A DNA stretch of 64,000 nt from Sulfuritalea sp. GTDB taxonomy: Bacteria > Pseudomonadota > Gammaproteobacteria > Burkholderiales > Rhodocyclaceae. The number at the start of each line of letters is the position of its first letter. The first letter of the stretch is position 1. A model generated the notes under the pieces. The model did not search any database. It saw only the letters and a list, made by a program, of their open reading frames with translations, and had not been told where the DNA came from. Both the position numbers and the translations under genes were made by a program. Shown one piece after another: positions 54,325 through 62,851 of the stretch. The DNA lies in NCBI GenBank assembly GCA_030680805.1, contig JAUXUK010000091.1, positions 1-64,000 on the forward strand. The letters are read 5' to 3'.

Positions 54325-55071
54325 TTGGCTACTTGGGACTGGCAGGTCTTCTGCAAGGAAACCACCAGCGGCGAGATGTCGGCGACTTGCTTTGGCAAGG
54401 GCGGCGACATCACCTACCTCGACTGGCTGCTTTCGGCCTGGGGCTGGACGCTCTCGGTGTCGGTCCTGGCGCTGCTGGTGGCACTGTTCTTCGGATCGCT
54501 GATGGGCATCCTGCGCACCACGCCGCACCGCGGGCTGGTGCTGCTGGGCAATGCCTGGACCGAGCTGTTCCGCAACATTCCGCTGCTGGTGCAGATCTTC
54601 CTCTGGTACCACGTCGTACCCTCGTTGTTTCCGGTCCTGCGCGGCGTGCCGAGCTTCATCCTGGTGGTGATGGGCCTGGGCCTGTTCACCTCGGCGCGCA
54701 TTTCCGAGCAGGTCCGCGCCGGCATCCAGGCCCTGGCCGGGGGGCAGCGCATGGCTGGCCTGGCGATGGGATTCACCCTGCCGCAGACCTACCGCCACGT
54801 GCTGCTGCCGATGGCCTACCGCATCATCATCCCGCCGCTCACCAGCGAATCGATGAACATCATCAAGAATTCCTCGGTGGCTTTCGCGGTCAGCATTTCC
54901 GAGCTCACCCTGTTCGCCCTGCAGGCACAGGAAGAGACCTCGCGCGGCGTCGAGGTCTACCTGGCGGTGACCGGGCTGTACTTCATCTCCGCCTTCGCCA
55001 TCAACCGCGTCGCGCTGTTCATCGAGAACCGCGTGCGCGTCCCCGGCATGATCGGCGGGGGAGGCCACTGA
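54325..55071 (+). CDS. gltJ: Glutamate/aspartate-type ABC transporter permease
   Basis: A 248-residue permease of the HisMQ family with about five membrane segments and the EAA-like loop RAGIQALAGGQRMAGLAMGF. The N-terminus MATWDWQVFCKE matches GltJ, so I accept the TTG at 54325, preceded by GAAGGGA. The stop overlaps the gltK start (TGATG). Confidence 0.9.
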   Translation: MATWDWQVFCKETTSGEMSATCFGKGGDITYLDWLLSAWGWTLSVSVLALLVALFFGSLMGILRTTPHRGLVLLGNAWTELFRNIPLLVQIFLWYHVVPSLFPVLRGVPSFILVVMGLGLFTSARISEQVRAGIQALAGGQRMAGLAMGFTLPQTYRHVLLPMAYRIIIPPLTSESMNIIKNSSVAFAVSISELTLFALQAQEETSRGVEVYLAVTGLYFISAFAINRVALFIENRVRVPGMIGGGGH

Positions 55072-55739
55072 TGCTGGCCCTCGACTTTTCCTTCTTCACG
55101 CCGGAGCTCATCTCCGGCTACATCGTCAAGGGCTTCATCTTCTCGATACAGCTGACGGTCGTCGCCATGGTCGGCGGCATCGTCCTCGGCACCCTGCTGG
55201 CGCTGATGCGGCTTTCCGGCAAGCCCTGGCTGGTGATGCCGGCGGCGGCCTACGTCAACACCATGCGCAGCATTCCGCTGGTGATGGTGATCCTCTGGTT
55301 CTTCCTGCTCATCCCGCTGGTGCTCGGGCGCCCGCTCGGGGCGGAAACCTCGGCCATCATCACCTTCACCCTGTTCGAGGCGGCGTACTACTCGGAAATC
55401 ATGCGCGCCGGCATTCAGAGCATTTCGCGCGGGCAGGTCGCCGCGGGCTACGCGCTGGGCATGAGCTACCGGCAGACCATGGGCCTGATCGTCCTGCCGC
55501 AGGCCTTCCGCAACATGCTGCCGGTACTGCTGACGCAAACCATCATCCTGTTCCAGGATACCTCGCTGGTATATGCCATCGGCGCCTACGACCTGCTCAA
55601 GGGCTTCGAGATCGCCGGCAAGAATTTCAACCGCCCGGTCGAGACCTACCTGGTCGCCGCCGTGCTCTATTTCATCATCAGCTTCAGTTTGTCCATGCTC
55701 GTAAGAAAGCTGCAGCAGCGCATCGCCATCGTCCGCTGA
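55071..55739 (+). CDS. gltK: Glutamate/aspartate-type ABC transporter permease
   Basis: A 222-residue HisMQ-family permease, partner of GltJ. The cytoplasmic loop RAGIQSISRGQVAAGYALGM contacts the ATPase, and YVNTMRSIPLVMVILWFF is typical. It is translationally coupled to gltJ and lies 12 bases before gltL. Confidence 0.92.
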   Translation: MLALDFSFFTPELISGYIVKGFIFSIQLTVVAMVGGIVLGTLLALMRLSGKPWLVMPAAAYVNTMRSIPLVMVILWFFLLIPLVLGRPLGAETSAIITFTLFEAAYYSEIMRAGIQSISRGQVAAGYALGMSYRQTMGLIVLPQAFRNMLPVLLTQTIILFQDTSLVYAIGAYDLLKGFEIAGKNFNRPVETYLVAAVLYFIISFSLSMLVRKLQQRIAIVR

Positions 55740-55751
55740 AGGAGAACCCTC

Positions 55752-56486
55752 GTGTCCATGATCGAAATGAAGAACATCAGCAAATGGTACGGCGCCTTCC
55801 AGGTGCTGACCGACTGCACGACGCAGGTGGAGAAGGGCGAGGTCATCGTCGTTTGCGGCCCTTCAGGCTCGGGCAAATCGACCCTGATCAAATGCGTCAA
55901 TGGCCTCGAGCCCTTCCAGCAGGGTGAGGTTTTCGTCAACGGCACCTCCGTCGGCGACCCCGCGACCAACCTGCCGAAGCTGCGCTCGCACGTCGGCATG
56001 GTGTTCCAGCACTTCGAGCTGTTTCCGCACATGACCATTACCGAAAACCTGTCGATCGCCCAGATCAAGGTGCTGGGGCGGAGCAGGGACGAGGCCGCCG
56101 AACGCGGCCTGAAACTGCTCGACCGTGTCGGCCTCAAGGAGCAGGCCCACAAGCATCCGGGCCAGCTCTCCGGTGGCCAGCAGCAGCGCGTGGCGATCGC
56201 GCGGGCGCTGTCCATGGATCCGATCTGCATGCTGTTCGACGAGCCGACCTCGGCGCTCGACCCGGAAATGGTCAACGAAGTGCTCGACGTCATGGTCGAA
56301 CTGGCGCAGGAAGGCATGACCATGATGTGCGTCTCGCACGAAATGGGTTTCGCGCGCAAGGTCGCCCATCGCGTGATCTTCATGGACCAGGGCAAAATCG
56401 TCGAAGACGCGCCCAAGGAAGAATTCTTCGGCACCCCGCGCTCGGAGCGCGCCCAGCAGTTCCTGTCGAAAATCCTGTCGCACTGA
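55752..56486 (+). CDS. gltL: Glutamate/aspartate-type ABC transporter ATPase
   Basis: A 244-residue polar amino acid ATPase. Walker A GPSGSGKST, signature LSGGQQQRVAIARALSMDP and Walker B MLFDEPTSALDPEM are intact. The GTG at 55752 has AAGGAGA at the right distance; the ATG two codons later is the alternative. Confidence 0.93.
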   Translation: MSMIEMKNISKWYGAFQVLTDCTTQVEKGEVIVVCGPSGSGKSTLIKCVNGLEPFQQGEVFVNGTSVGDPATNLPKLRSHVGMVFQHFELFPHMTITENLSIAQIKVLGRSRDEAAERGLKLLDRVGLKEQAHKHPGQLSGGQQQRVAIARALSMDPICMLFDEPTSALDPEMVNEVLDVMVELAQEGMTMMCVSHEMGFARKVAHRVIFMDQGKIVEDAPKEEFFGTPRSERAQQFLSKILSH

Positions 56487-56576
56487 AGGCTCGGCGGTAC
56501 TAACGCTCATGGCCGCGAGAGCGGCCCGCCGATGATGAGACACGCGAAAGGCGAATTTGAGGCCCCCCACCCCCAT

Positions 56577-56594
56577 CCCCGCCCCAGGGCGGGG
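56577..56594. repeat. C/G-rich hairpin after gltL
   Basis: CCCCGCCC-CA-GGGCGGGG in the 180-base gap between gltL and the thioredoxin-fold gene, with C-runs before it. It has no T run. It belongs with the similar hairpins at 24153 and 39893. Confidence 0.5.
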
Positions 56595-56666
56595 CTACTG
56601 GTCAGCTCGCTTCGCTCGACGATCCCCCGTCCCTCCGAACGAGCTATTTCACAGTAAACTCGCATC

Positions 56667-57155
56667 ATGATTTCGCGGATCATCCCGGTCTGGCTCGGCA
56701 CGGCACTCTGGCTTCTGGGGAACTCTCCGGCTGCAGCCCAGAGCCATGCCTCGAGCACCCTGGTTGAAGCCACCGACCTGGCGGCCGATGCCCGCCTTGC
56801 GGCCGCCAGGGGAGTGCCGCTGGTGGTGCTTTACAGCCGCGACGACTGCAGCTGGTGTGAAAAAGTGCGGCGCGAACATCTCGGGCCGCTTTCCCGCGAC
56901 CCGGCGGCGCCGGCTTTGGTGCGCGAACTGCACATGGATCGCGCCACGCCCCTGGTCGATTTCGCCGGGCGCCGTACCACCAGCGCCGACTTTTCAAAAC
57001 AGATGCAGGCGCGTTTTGCACCCACCGTGATGTTCCACGGCGGCAAAGGCGGGCAGCTCGTCGAAGCCATCGTCGGCTTTCGCCTGGCCGATTTCTATGC
57101 GGCCTACCTCGAGCGCGCCCTCGAGGAAAGCCAGGCCAGGCTCAAGCAGCCGTGA
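56667..57155 (+). CDS. Periplasmic thioredoxin-fold protein (SoxW-like)
   Basis: A 162-residue exported thioredoxin-like protein. The signal peptide runs to about residue 24 (SPAAAQS). The active site is CSWC in SRDDCSWCEKVRREHL, and the cis-Pro is in RFAPTVMF. It is similar to SoxW and to thioredoxin-related proteins that reduce periplasmic disulfides or serve cytochrome and sulfur-protein maturation. No sox genes are nearby, so the partner is unknown. The gene is monocistronic. Confidence 0.85.
   Translation: MISRIIPVWLGTALWLLGNSPAAAQSHASSTLVEATDLAADARLAAARGVPLVVLYSRDDCSWCEKVRREHLGPLSRDPAAPALVRELHMDRATPLVDFAGRRTTSADFSKQMQARFAPTVMFHGGKGGQLVEAIVGFRLADFYAAYLERALEESQARLKQP
56970..56994 (-). 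repeat. Possible VGAGDTA-repeat copy in the thioredoxin-fold gene
   Basis: Twenty-two of 25 bases match the reverse-complement repeat. It is read in another frame (RRTTSADF), in a segment that resembles the normal family sequence before the cis-Pro. Chance resemblance is likely. Confidence 0.3.
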
Positions 57156-57256
57156 TCGTGAACCGGCCGATCAGCGTTGAAAGTCGTCGCGGCCGCGCCT
57201 TACATCCATCCGATCCTGGTCTCAACGCGGGGTACGATCCCTACTGAAATGGGCTC

Positions 57257-58447
57257 TTAGTCCGAGTACTGTCGTCCGGCGTAACGCGTGACGCCGATCA
57301 GAATCCGGACCACGGCATAGGCCGCATGACTGGCGAGGCGGATCAGCCACGAGCGGCGGCGTTGATCCTCGGCCCGGCACTCCCTGGCCTCTCCCGCGAT
57401 GGCGGCTTCGAGGTCGGCTTTCAGTTGCCCGGCAAACCCGGCGTCGCGCACCACCACATTCGCTTCGCGCGACAGGAGCAGGCTGAAGGGATCGATGTTC
57501 GAGGAACCGACGGTGGCCCAGTCACTGTCGATCACCGCCACCTTGGCATGCAGAAAAGCCTTGTCGTATTCGAAGACACGCACACCCGCCGCCAGCATGC
57601 GGTCGTAGAGCGACTGCGTCGCATAGTGCTGCAAGACATGCTCGACGCGGCCCTGCAGCAGCAGCTTGACGCTCACGCCGCGCTTCGCCGCCGCCAGCAA
57701 AGCATTGCGGAAGCGACGACCCGGAAGAAAATAGGCGTTGGAGATCAGGATCTCGCGGCGGGCGGAACGAATGGCTGCCAGATACGCGTGCTCGATGTCG
57801 CGGCGATGACGCAGGTTGTCGCGGATCAGCAAGGCAGCTTTTGTCGTACCTTGCACGATGGGCGCCACCGGCAGGTCGACCGGCGCCGGCGGTCGCCGGC
57901 CAAGACTCGCCCAGCGCACCAGCCGCCAGACATGGCGCATGGTGGCGTGGATGCGCTCCACTAACGGCCCCTCGACGCGCACCGCAAAATCGAATCGTGC
58001 TGATTCGGATCTACCGTCGTCGAAATCATCCAGCACGTTGATGCCGCCGACGAAGGCGCTGCTGCCATCGAAGACCGAAAGTTTGCGATGCAGCCGGCGC
58101 AATCGATGACGCCTGAAGCGGGTATTTCCCGCCTCGGGGCGATAGGTCATGACCTCCACGCCACTGGCCGTCAGCGACGCCCCGAGGCCCGCCGCAAACT
58201 CGCGCGCACCAAAGCCGTCCACCAGCACGCGTACGGCGACGCCCCGTTGCGCGGCGCGGGCCAGCGCCGCCGCTACCAGGCGGCCGGTCGTATCGTCGGC
58301 GAAAATGTAGGTCTCAAGATGCACCTCGTGTGCCGCTGCCTCGATCGCGGCAATCAGCGCGGGAAAATACTCGCCGCCAGACTTGAGCAACTGCAGCCGG
58401 TTGCCCGCAAGGAAGTTATGCGAGGCATCCACCCGGACGGCGCTCAC
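57257..58447 (-). CDS. clsB: Cardiolipin synthase B-type phospholipase D
   Basis: A 396-residue PLD-superfamily enzyme that joins phospholipids to make cardiolipin. Two HKD motifs are seen: LHRKLSVFDGSSAFVGG (about residue 120) and LHAKVAVIDSDWATVGSSN (about 300). A C-terminal hydrophobic segment (HAAYAVVRILIGV) may contact the membrane. The GTG start overlaps the upstream EEP stop (GTGA), and the pair matches the E. coli ybhP-clsB (ybhO) arrangement. Confidence 0.9.
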   Translation of the reverse strand: MSAVRVDASHNFLAGNRLQLLKSGGEYFPALIAAIEAAAHEVHLETYIFADDTTGRLVAAALARAAQRGVAVRVLVDGFGAREFAAGLGASLTASGVEVMTYRPEAGNTRFRRHRLRRLHRKLSVFDGSSAFVGGINVLDDFDDGRSESARFDFAVRVEGPLVERIHATMRHVWRLVRWASLGRRPPAPVDLPVAPIVQGTTKAALLIRDNLRHRRDIEHAYLAAIRSARREILISNAYFLPGRRFRNALLAAAKRGVSVKLLLQGRVEHVLQHYATQSLYDRMLAAGVRVFEYDKAFLHAKVAVIDSDWATVGSSNIDPFSLLLSREANVVVRDAGFAGQLKADLEAAIAGEARECRAEDQRRRSWLIRLASHAAYAVVRILIGVTRYAGRQYSD

Positions 58448-59208
58448 GAGATGCCGATTCCGACATTAAGCGCGGCTGAAAGCGCGGCGTGATCGGAGAT
58501 GGTCGACCACGGTCGCCCGGCATGAACCTGCGTCGTGACCACCTGACAGCCACGCTGGTAAATGCGATCGAGGCGAAACAGCGGCAGCGCGGCGGGATAG
58601 CTGCGCGAAGGGCGCTGGCCCGCGCCGGCGAAAACCTCAACCAGCCCGAGGCGCTCCGCCAGCAGATCATGGGCATGATTGCGCCAGTCGTTGAAGTCGC
58701 CCGCGATCAAGAGCGGCGCGCCGGCCGGCACCAGTTCTTCGATGCGACTGGCGAGCGCATCCATCTGCCACCGCCGCGAGCGCGCGAACAGGGACAGATG
58801 CACGCAGACGCAATGCAGCGGCTGCGCCAGCGATGGCAGTTCGACCGCGCAGTGCAGCAGGCCGCGCTTCTCGAAGCGCAGGTGCGTCACGTCCTGATTG
58901 TGTTCGTGCAGGATGGGAAAGCGCGAAAGAATGGCGTTGCCATGGTGACCGTGGTCATACACCATGTTGCAGCCGTAAGAGTGGTTTGCCCAAACGTCCT
59001 CGGCGAGGAATTCGTGTTGCGGCAGCGTCGGCCAGTCCGGATGCCTCTCGACGTGCCCCAGATGCAGTCCCTGCACTTCCTGCAGGAAAACAATATCGGC
59101 CGACAGCTCGCGCAGGCGGTCGCGCAGCTCATGCACCATCATGCGGCGATTGAACTGTGAAAATCCCTTGTGGATGTTCCAGGTGGCGATGGAGAGCGGA
59201 AACGTCAT
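58444..59208 (-). CDS. Endonuclease/exonuclease/phosphatase-family protein (YbhP-like)
   Basis: A 254-residue EEP-fold hydrolase. Motifs are IATWNIHKGF at the start, FLQEVQG (Glu for metal binding), HLSLFARSRRWQ, AGDFNDWRNH and the C-terminal SDHAALSA. It probably acts on a phosphodiester in lipid or nucleic acid metabolism. It is translationally coupled to clsB, as YbhP is in E. coli, which suggests a link to phospholipid metabolism. Confidence 0.87.
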   Translation of the reverse strand: MTFPLSIATWNIHKGFSQFNRRMMVHELRDRLRELSADIVFLQEVQGLHLGHVERHPDWPTLPQHEFLAEDVWANHSYGCNMVYDHGHHGNAILSRFPILHEHNQDVTHLRFEKRGLLHCAVELPSLAQPLHCVCVHLSLFARSRRWQMDALASRIEELVPAGAPLLIAGDFNDWRNHAHDLLAERLGLVEVFAGAGQRPSRSYPAALPLFRLDRIYQRGCQVVTTQVHAGRPWSTISDHAALSAALNVGIGIS

Positions 59209-59257
59209 GCTGGCGAAGTGGCGATGGAGAGTATCCCGGTGAGCCTGGCGACTGCCC

Positions 59258-60970
59258 TTAGTGGCTCAACTTGGCGTAAGCCGCCAGCAGCCGCTGGTGA
59301 AGATCGCAGCCTTTGAGCCCCATGCCCGGCGTCTTGAGGCCAAAGAAGCGTTGCTCGCGCCGCAGCATGGCTTCGGCACTTGCCACGGTATCCGCGCCAT
59401 ACAAGTGTTGCAGCGCGCTGCGGTGCGCATCGACACTGCCCAGTTCCATCAGGGTCTCGACGCAGCGATAGACGCGACGGCGCGCGGGATCGAGCTGCTC
59501 GAAGTGGCGCACCCATTCGCAGCCTTCGCGAATCGCTTCGTCGTCGCCGATGGCGAGCGCCAGCAGGGTTTTCAATTCACCCACCCGCAGATCGCTCCAT
59601 AGCGAGCCCTCGTCGGCGGCGAGGCCGATCAGCGCGGCGACGGGTCGCGCATCCTGCAGGTCGAGTTCGGTCAGCGTGTCCAGCAGGTCGGCGCATTCCT
59701 CGTCGTCGAGTTCCGGCAGGTGCAGGATCGCCTCACGGATGGCGTTGCCGACGCTGTTGTTCTCCCACTCCAGGTCGTCGAGCGGATAGATTTCCGACAT
59801 GCCCGGCACCAGGATGCGGCAGGCGTAAACGCCGAGGTGCGTGAAGTCGGCGACGTAGATGTCGTGACCGGAACGATGGATGCGATCCACCAGCCATTGA
59901 TAGTCCTCGGCCGTGGTGTTGCTGAAGTTCCAATCGACGAAGTCGAAATCGGGGGTGTCGCCGAGGAAATTCCAGCTGATGATGCCGCTCGAATCGACGA
60001 AGTGGATCTCGATGTTGGGCGAAGCGGCGATTTCATCCAGGTCGAAGCCCGGTTCCGGGAAGCCGGCCAGCGCATCGAGGCCGCGGCCCTGCAGCAGTTC
60101 GGTCAGCGCGCGCTCGAGGGCGATCTCGAAACGCGGGTGGGCGCCGAAGCTGGAGAAACAACCCTGGTCTTCAGGATGGAGCAGGGTGACATTCATCACC
60201 GGGTATTCGCCGCCGAGCGACGCGTCCTTGACCAGGATGCCAAAGCCGGCCTCGCGCAGGCCCTTGATGCCGGCGGCGATGCGCGGATAGCGCGCAATCA
60301 CCTCTTCCGGCACGTCGGGCAGGCACAGCCCTTCGCTGATGATGCGAAACTTGATGTGGCGCTCGAAGATCTCCGACAGGGCCTGGGTGCGCGCCTCCAT
60401 CTCGGTATTGCCGGCCGACATGCCGTTGCTGACGTACAGGTTGCCGATGATGTTGACCGGGAACCAGACCGTCTCGCCATCGCGCTGGCGAACGTAGGGC
60501 AGGGCGCAGATGCCGCGTTCGGCGTCGCCGGAATTCAGGTCCACCAGGGCGTTGGCATCGATCGAGCCATCGGGGTTGTAAAGTTCGCGCAACTCGGGTG
60601 TCAGCAACTGCTCCGGCCATTCGCCGTTGGCGCCGGGCTGAAACCATTTTTCGCGCGGGTAGTGGGCGAAGTTGCGATTGGCAAACTGGTCGCCCAGGTA
60701 GTAGTGGGTCCAGAAGTAGTTGCAGGACAGCCGCTCGAAAAATTCGCCCAGCGCGCTCGCCAGCGCTGCCAGCCGCGATGCGCCCTTGCCGTTGGTGAAC
60801 AGCAGCGGACAATCGCGGTCGCGCACATGCACCGACCAGGCGCCATCCACCGGATTCAGCCATGAACGCTCCTCGACATGGAAGCCCAGCGCTGCCAGCT
60901 TGCCCTGCATGGTGGCGATGGACGACTCGAGGGAAGCGTCCTTGCCGGCGATGAAGCTTTCAGTTTGCAT
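59258..60970 (-). CDS. ycaO: YcaO-type ATP-dependent cyclodehydratase homologue
   Basis: A 570-residue protein aligned in length with E. coli YcaO (586 residues). YcaO is an ATP-binding protein reported to assist RimO in beta-methylthiolation of ribosomal protein S12. Features are GKGASRLAALASALGEFFERLSCNYFW near the N-terminus, NGMSAGNTEMEARTQALSEIFERHIK (ATP-site Glu-rich helix) and the C-terminal helical repeat region. No precursor peptide, McbB/C-like partner or RimO gene is visible nearby, so the housekeeping role is most likely. Confidence 0.92.
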   Translation of the reverse strand: MQTESFIAGKDASLESSIATMQGKLAALGFHVEERSWLNPVDGAWSVHVRDRDCPLLFTNGKGASRLAALASALGEFFERLSCNYFWTHYYLGDQFANRNFAHYPREKWFQPGANGEWPEQLLTPELRELYNPDGSIDANALVDLNSGDAERGICALPYVRQRDGETVWFPVNIIGNLYVSNGMSAGNTEMEARTQALSEIFERHIKFRIISEGLCLPDVPEEVIARYPRIAAGIKGLREAGFGILVKDASLGGEYPVMNVTLLHPEDQGCFSSFGAHPRFEIALERALTELLQGRGLDALAGFPEPGFDLDEIAASPNIEIHFVDSSGIISWNFLGDTPDFDFVDWNFSNTTAEDYQWLVDRIHRSGHDIYVADFTHLGVYACRILVPGMSEIYPLDDLEWENNSVGNAIREAILHLPELDDEECADLLDTLTELDLQDARPVAALIGLAADEGSLWSDLRVGELKTLLALAIGDDEAIREGCEWVRHFEQLDPARRRVYRCVETLMELGSVDAHRSALQHLYGADTVASAEAMLRREQRFFGLKTPGMGLKGCDLHQRLLAAYAKLSH

Positions 60971-61021
60971 GGGAATGTCCGTCTGATGCTGCTGATGGAA
61001 CTGCGAGGCGGAGGCCCCAAG

Positions 61022-61046
61022 AAAAGTCGGCGCTCACGACACGGCG
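61022..61046 (+). repeat. VGAGDTA repeat overlapping the nadA stop
   Basis: Copy with two changes from the core (CTCAC for CTGGC). In the nadA frame these changes create the TGA stop, so the repeat supplies the last residues (AVS) and the stop codon of nadA. Confidence 0.75.
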
Positions 61047-62131
61047 AGCATGCGCTCCAAAGCGATCTTTGCCAACGCGGCTTCGTGCGGCGGCACCTTG
61101 ATCTGATTTACCACGCGACCCTCGACCAGGTTTTCCAGCGTCCACGCCAGATGCTGCGGATCGATGCGCTGCATGGTCGAGCACATGCAGATGGTGCTGG
61201 CCATGAACTGCACGATCTTGCCTTCGTGCTTCACTTCTTCGGCCAGCCGTTCGACCAGGTTGAGTTCGGTGCCGACCAGCCAGCGCGTGTTGGGCGGCGC
61301 GGCCTTCACCGTCTGCAGGATGGTCTCGGTGCTGCCGATATGGTCGGACTGCTTGCAGACTTCGAAACTGCATTCCGGATGCGAGATGACCAGGCCGTCG
61401 GGATACTGGTTGCGGAACTTGATGATGTCCTTCGGCTGGAACATCTGATGCACCGAACAGTAGCCGTGCCAGAGGATGATCTTCGCCTTCTGAATCTGTT
61501 CCCGCGTCAGGCCGCCCTGTTCGAGGTCGGGATTCCAGATCACCATCTCGTCCAGCGGGATGCCCATCTTGTAGCCGCTCCAGCGCCCCAGGTGCTGGTC
61601 GGGGAAGAACAGCACTTTCTCGCGCTGGGCGAACGACCATTGCAGAATCTTCGTGGCGTTGGACGAGGTGCAGACGATGCCGCCGTGTTCGCCGCAGAAG
61701 GCCTTGAGGTCGGCCGCCGAATTGATGTAGGTGACCGGCGTCACTTTCTGGTCGGGATCGAGCACCGCGGAGAGTTCACGCCACGCCCGCTCGACTTTGG
61801 CCAGGCTGGCCATGTCGGCCATCGAACAACCGGCGGCGAGGTCGGGCAGGATCGAGACCTGTTCGGGGCGCGAAAGGATATCGGCCACCTCGGCCATGAA
61901 ATGCACGCCGCAGAAAACGATGTTCTCGGCATCGGACTGCGAGGCCAGGCGCGACAGCTTCAGCGAATCGCCGGTGATGTCGGCATGGGCATAGACGTCG
62001 GCGCGCTGGTAGTGGTGGCAGAGCAGCACCACCTTGTCGCCGAGCCTGGCCCGGGCGGCGCGGATGCGCTCGCCGGCATCGTTGTCGGCCAACGCGTTGA
62101 AACGGTCGAATGAGATGGTGGCGGTTTGCAT
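61034..62131 (-). CDS. nadA: Quinolinate synthase
   Basis: A 365-residue [4Fe-4S] enzyme of NAD synthesis, condensing iminoaspartate with dihydroxyacetone phosphate. N-terminal LCHHYQRADVYAHADITGDS and the three cluster cysteines in GIVCTSSNA, SHPECSFEVC and STICMCSTMQR are present. I chose the ATG at 62131 (MQTATISFDRFN), with AGGAAACG upstream. The upstream frame would read through a dispersed repeat. The 3' end lies in a copy of the VGAGDTA repeat. nadB and nadC are not in the window. Confidence 0.96.
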   Translation of the reverse strand: MQTATISFDRFNALADNDAGERIRAARARLGDKVVLLCHHYQRADVYAHADITGDSLKLSRLASQSDAENIVFCGVHFMAEVADILSRPEQVSILPDLAAGCSMADMASLAKVERAWRELSAVLDPDQKVTPVTYINSAADLKAFCGEHGGIVCTSSNATKILQWSFAQREKVLFFPDQHLGRWSGYKMGIPLDEMVIWNPDLEQGGLTREQIQKAKIILWHGYCSVHQMFQPKDIIKFRNQYPDGLVISHPECSFEVCKQSDHIGSTETILQTVKAAPPNTRWLVGTELNLVERLAEEVKHEGKIVQFMASTICMCSTMQRIDPQHLAWTLENLVEGRVVNQIKVPPHEAALAKIALERMLAVS

Positions 62132-62194
62132 GGTGGTATCCGTTTCCTGCTGGTGCCGTGTTGAACGCCAAGAGTCGGCTATGAGGCAAGGTTT

Positions 62195-62271
62195 CGTCAT
62201 TCCCGCGAAAGCGGGAATCCAGGGGCGTTCGCGGATAAAAACACTGGGTTCCCGCTTTCGCGGGAACGACG
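62195..62271. repeat. dRS3-like paired inverted repeat, copy C
   Basis: ATTCCCGCGAAAGCGGGAAT (62199-62218) and GTTCCCGCTTTCGCGGGAAC (62248-62267), bounded by CGTC and CGACGG. It lies 64 bases upstream of the nadA start. Confidence 0.88.
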
Positions 62272-62313
62272 GGAATCGCTTTATCAATGTTCCTTCATGA
62301 ATTCATCACCAAA

Positions 62314-62766
62314 CTAGCTTTGGTTCCAGGGCAGGCCAGCGGCACGCCAACCGCCGCTGCGATTGCGCTGGCCGTTGGCGTCCTTGTTGCCCTCGAAGCC
62401 TTCGAGGATGTTGTAGCAATCGGGAAACCCGGCCTCGGTGGCGGCCTTTGCCGCCGCGCTGGAGCGCTGGCCCGACCGGCACAGAAATATCAACAGGGAC
62501 TCGGTGACCACGCTGTGCTTCAATATCTGGACGAAATGCGCATTGAGCTGTTTGGCAGGATAGTCCTGCCATTCGATCTCGACGGCGCCCGGAACGCGGC
62601 CCACCCAGTCCAGTTCGGCCTTGGTGCGCACATCGACCAGCCGCGCCGCCGGCGCGAGCTGCAGCAGTTCATGCGCTTCCGCCGGCGTCAGCGCGCCTTC
62701 GTAAGGCAGCTTGAGTTCCCTGGCGCGCGATTGCGCCAGCTGGAGAATTTGGGTAAGGCGGCCCAC
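62314..62766 (-). CDS. Rhodanese-domain sulfurtransferase
   Basis: A 150-residue single-domain rhodanese. The segment RLVDVRTKAELDWVGRVPGAVEIEWQDY precedes the active-site loop CRSGQRS. A C-terminal block NKDANGQRNRSGGWRAAGLPW is shared by one bacterial rhodanese subgroup. GTG start at 62766. It moves sulfane sulfur to an unknown acceptor. Its start lies 85 bases from the divergent metal transporter. Confidence 0.9.
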   Translation of the reverse strand: MGRLTQILQLAQSRARELKLPYEGALTPAEAHELLQLAPAARLVDVRTKAELDWVGRVPGAVEIEWQDYPAKQLNAHFVQILKHSVVTESLLIFLCRSGQRSSAAAKAATEAGFPDCYNILEGFEGNKDANGQRNRSGGWRAAGLPWNQS

Positions 62767-62851
62767 GGCAAGGCGTCAGAAGTGGCGGGATAGAATGCAG
62801 GGGATGCGAGTATAGCTTTCCCCAATCCCGCGCGAAACCCACCCGGACAAG

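Noticed and set aside
56970-56994. VGAGDTA repeat in the thioredoxin-fold gene as a firm copy
   Set aside because: It has three mismatches, a different reading frame, and the encoded residues fit the normal family sequence before the cis-proline.
59258-60970. YcaO as part of a thiazole/oxazole peptide natural product cluster
   Set aside because: The protein matches the stand-alone E. coli YcaO in length and layout, and there is no precursor peptide, dehydrogenase or E1-like partner. The SagB-like gene is 26 kb away.
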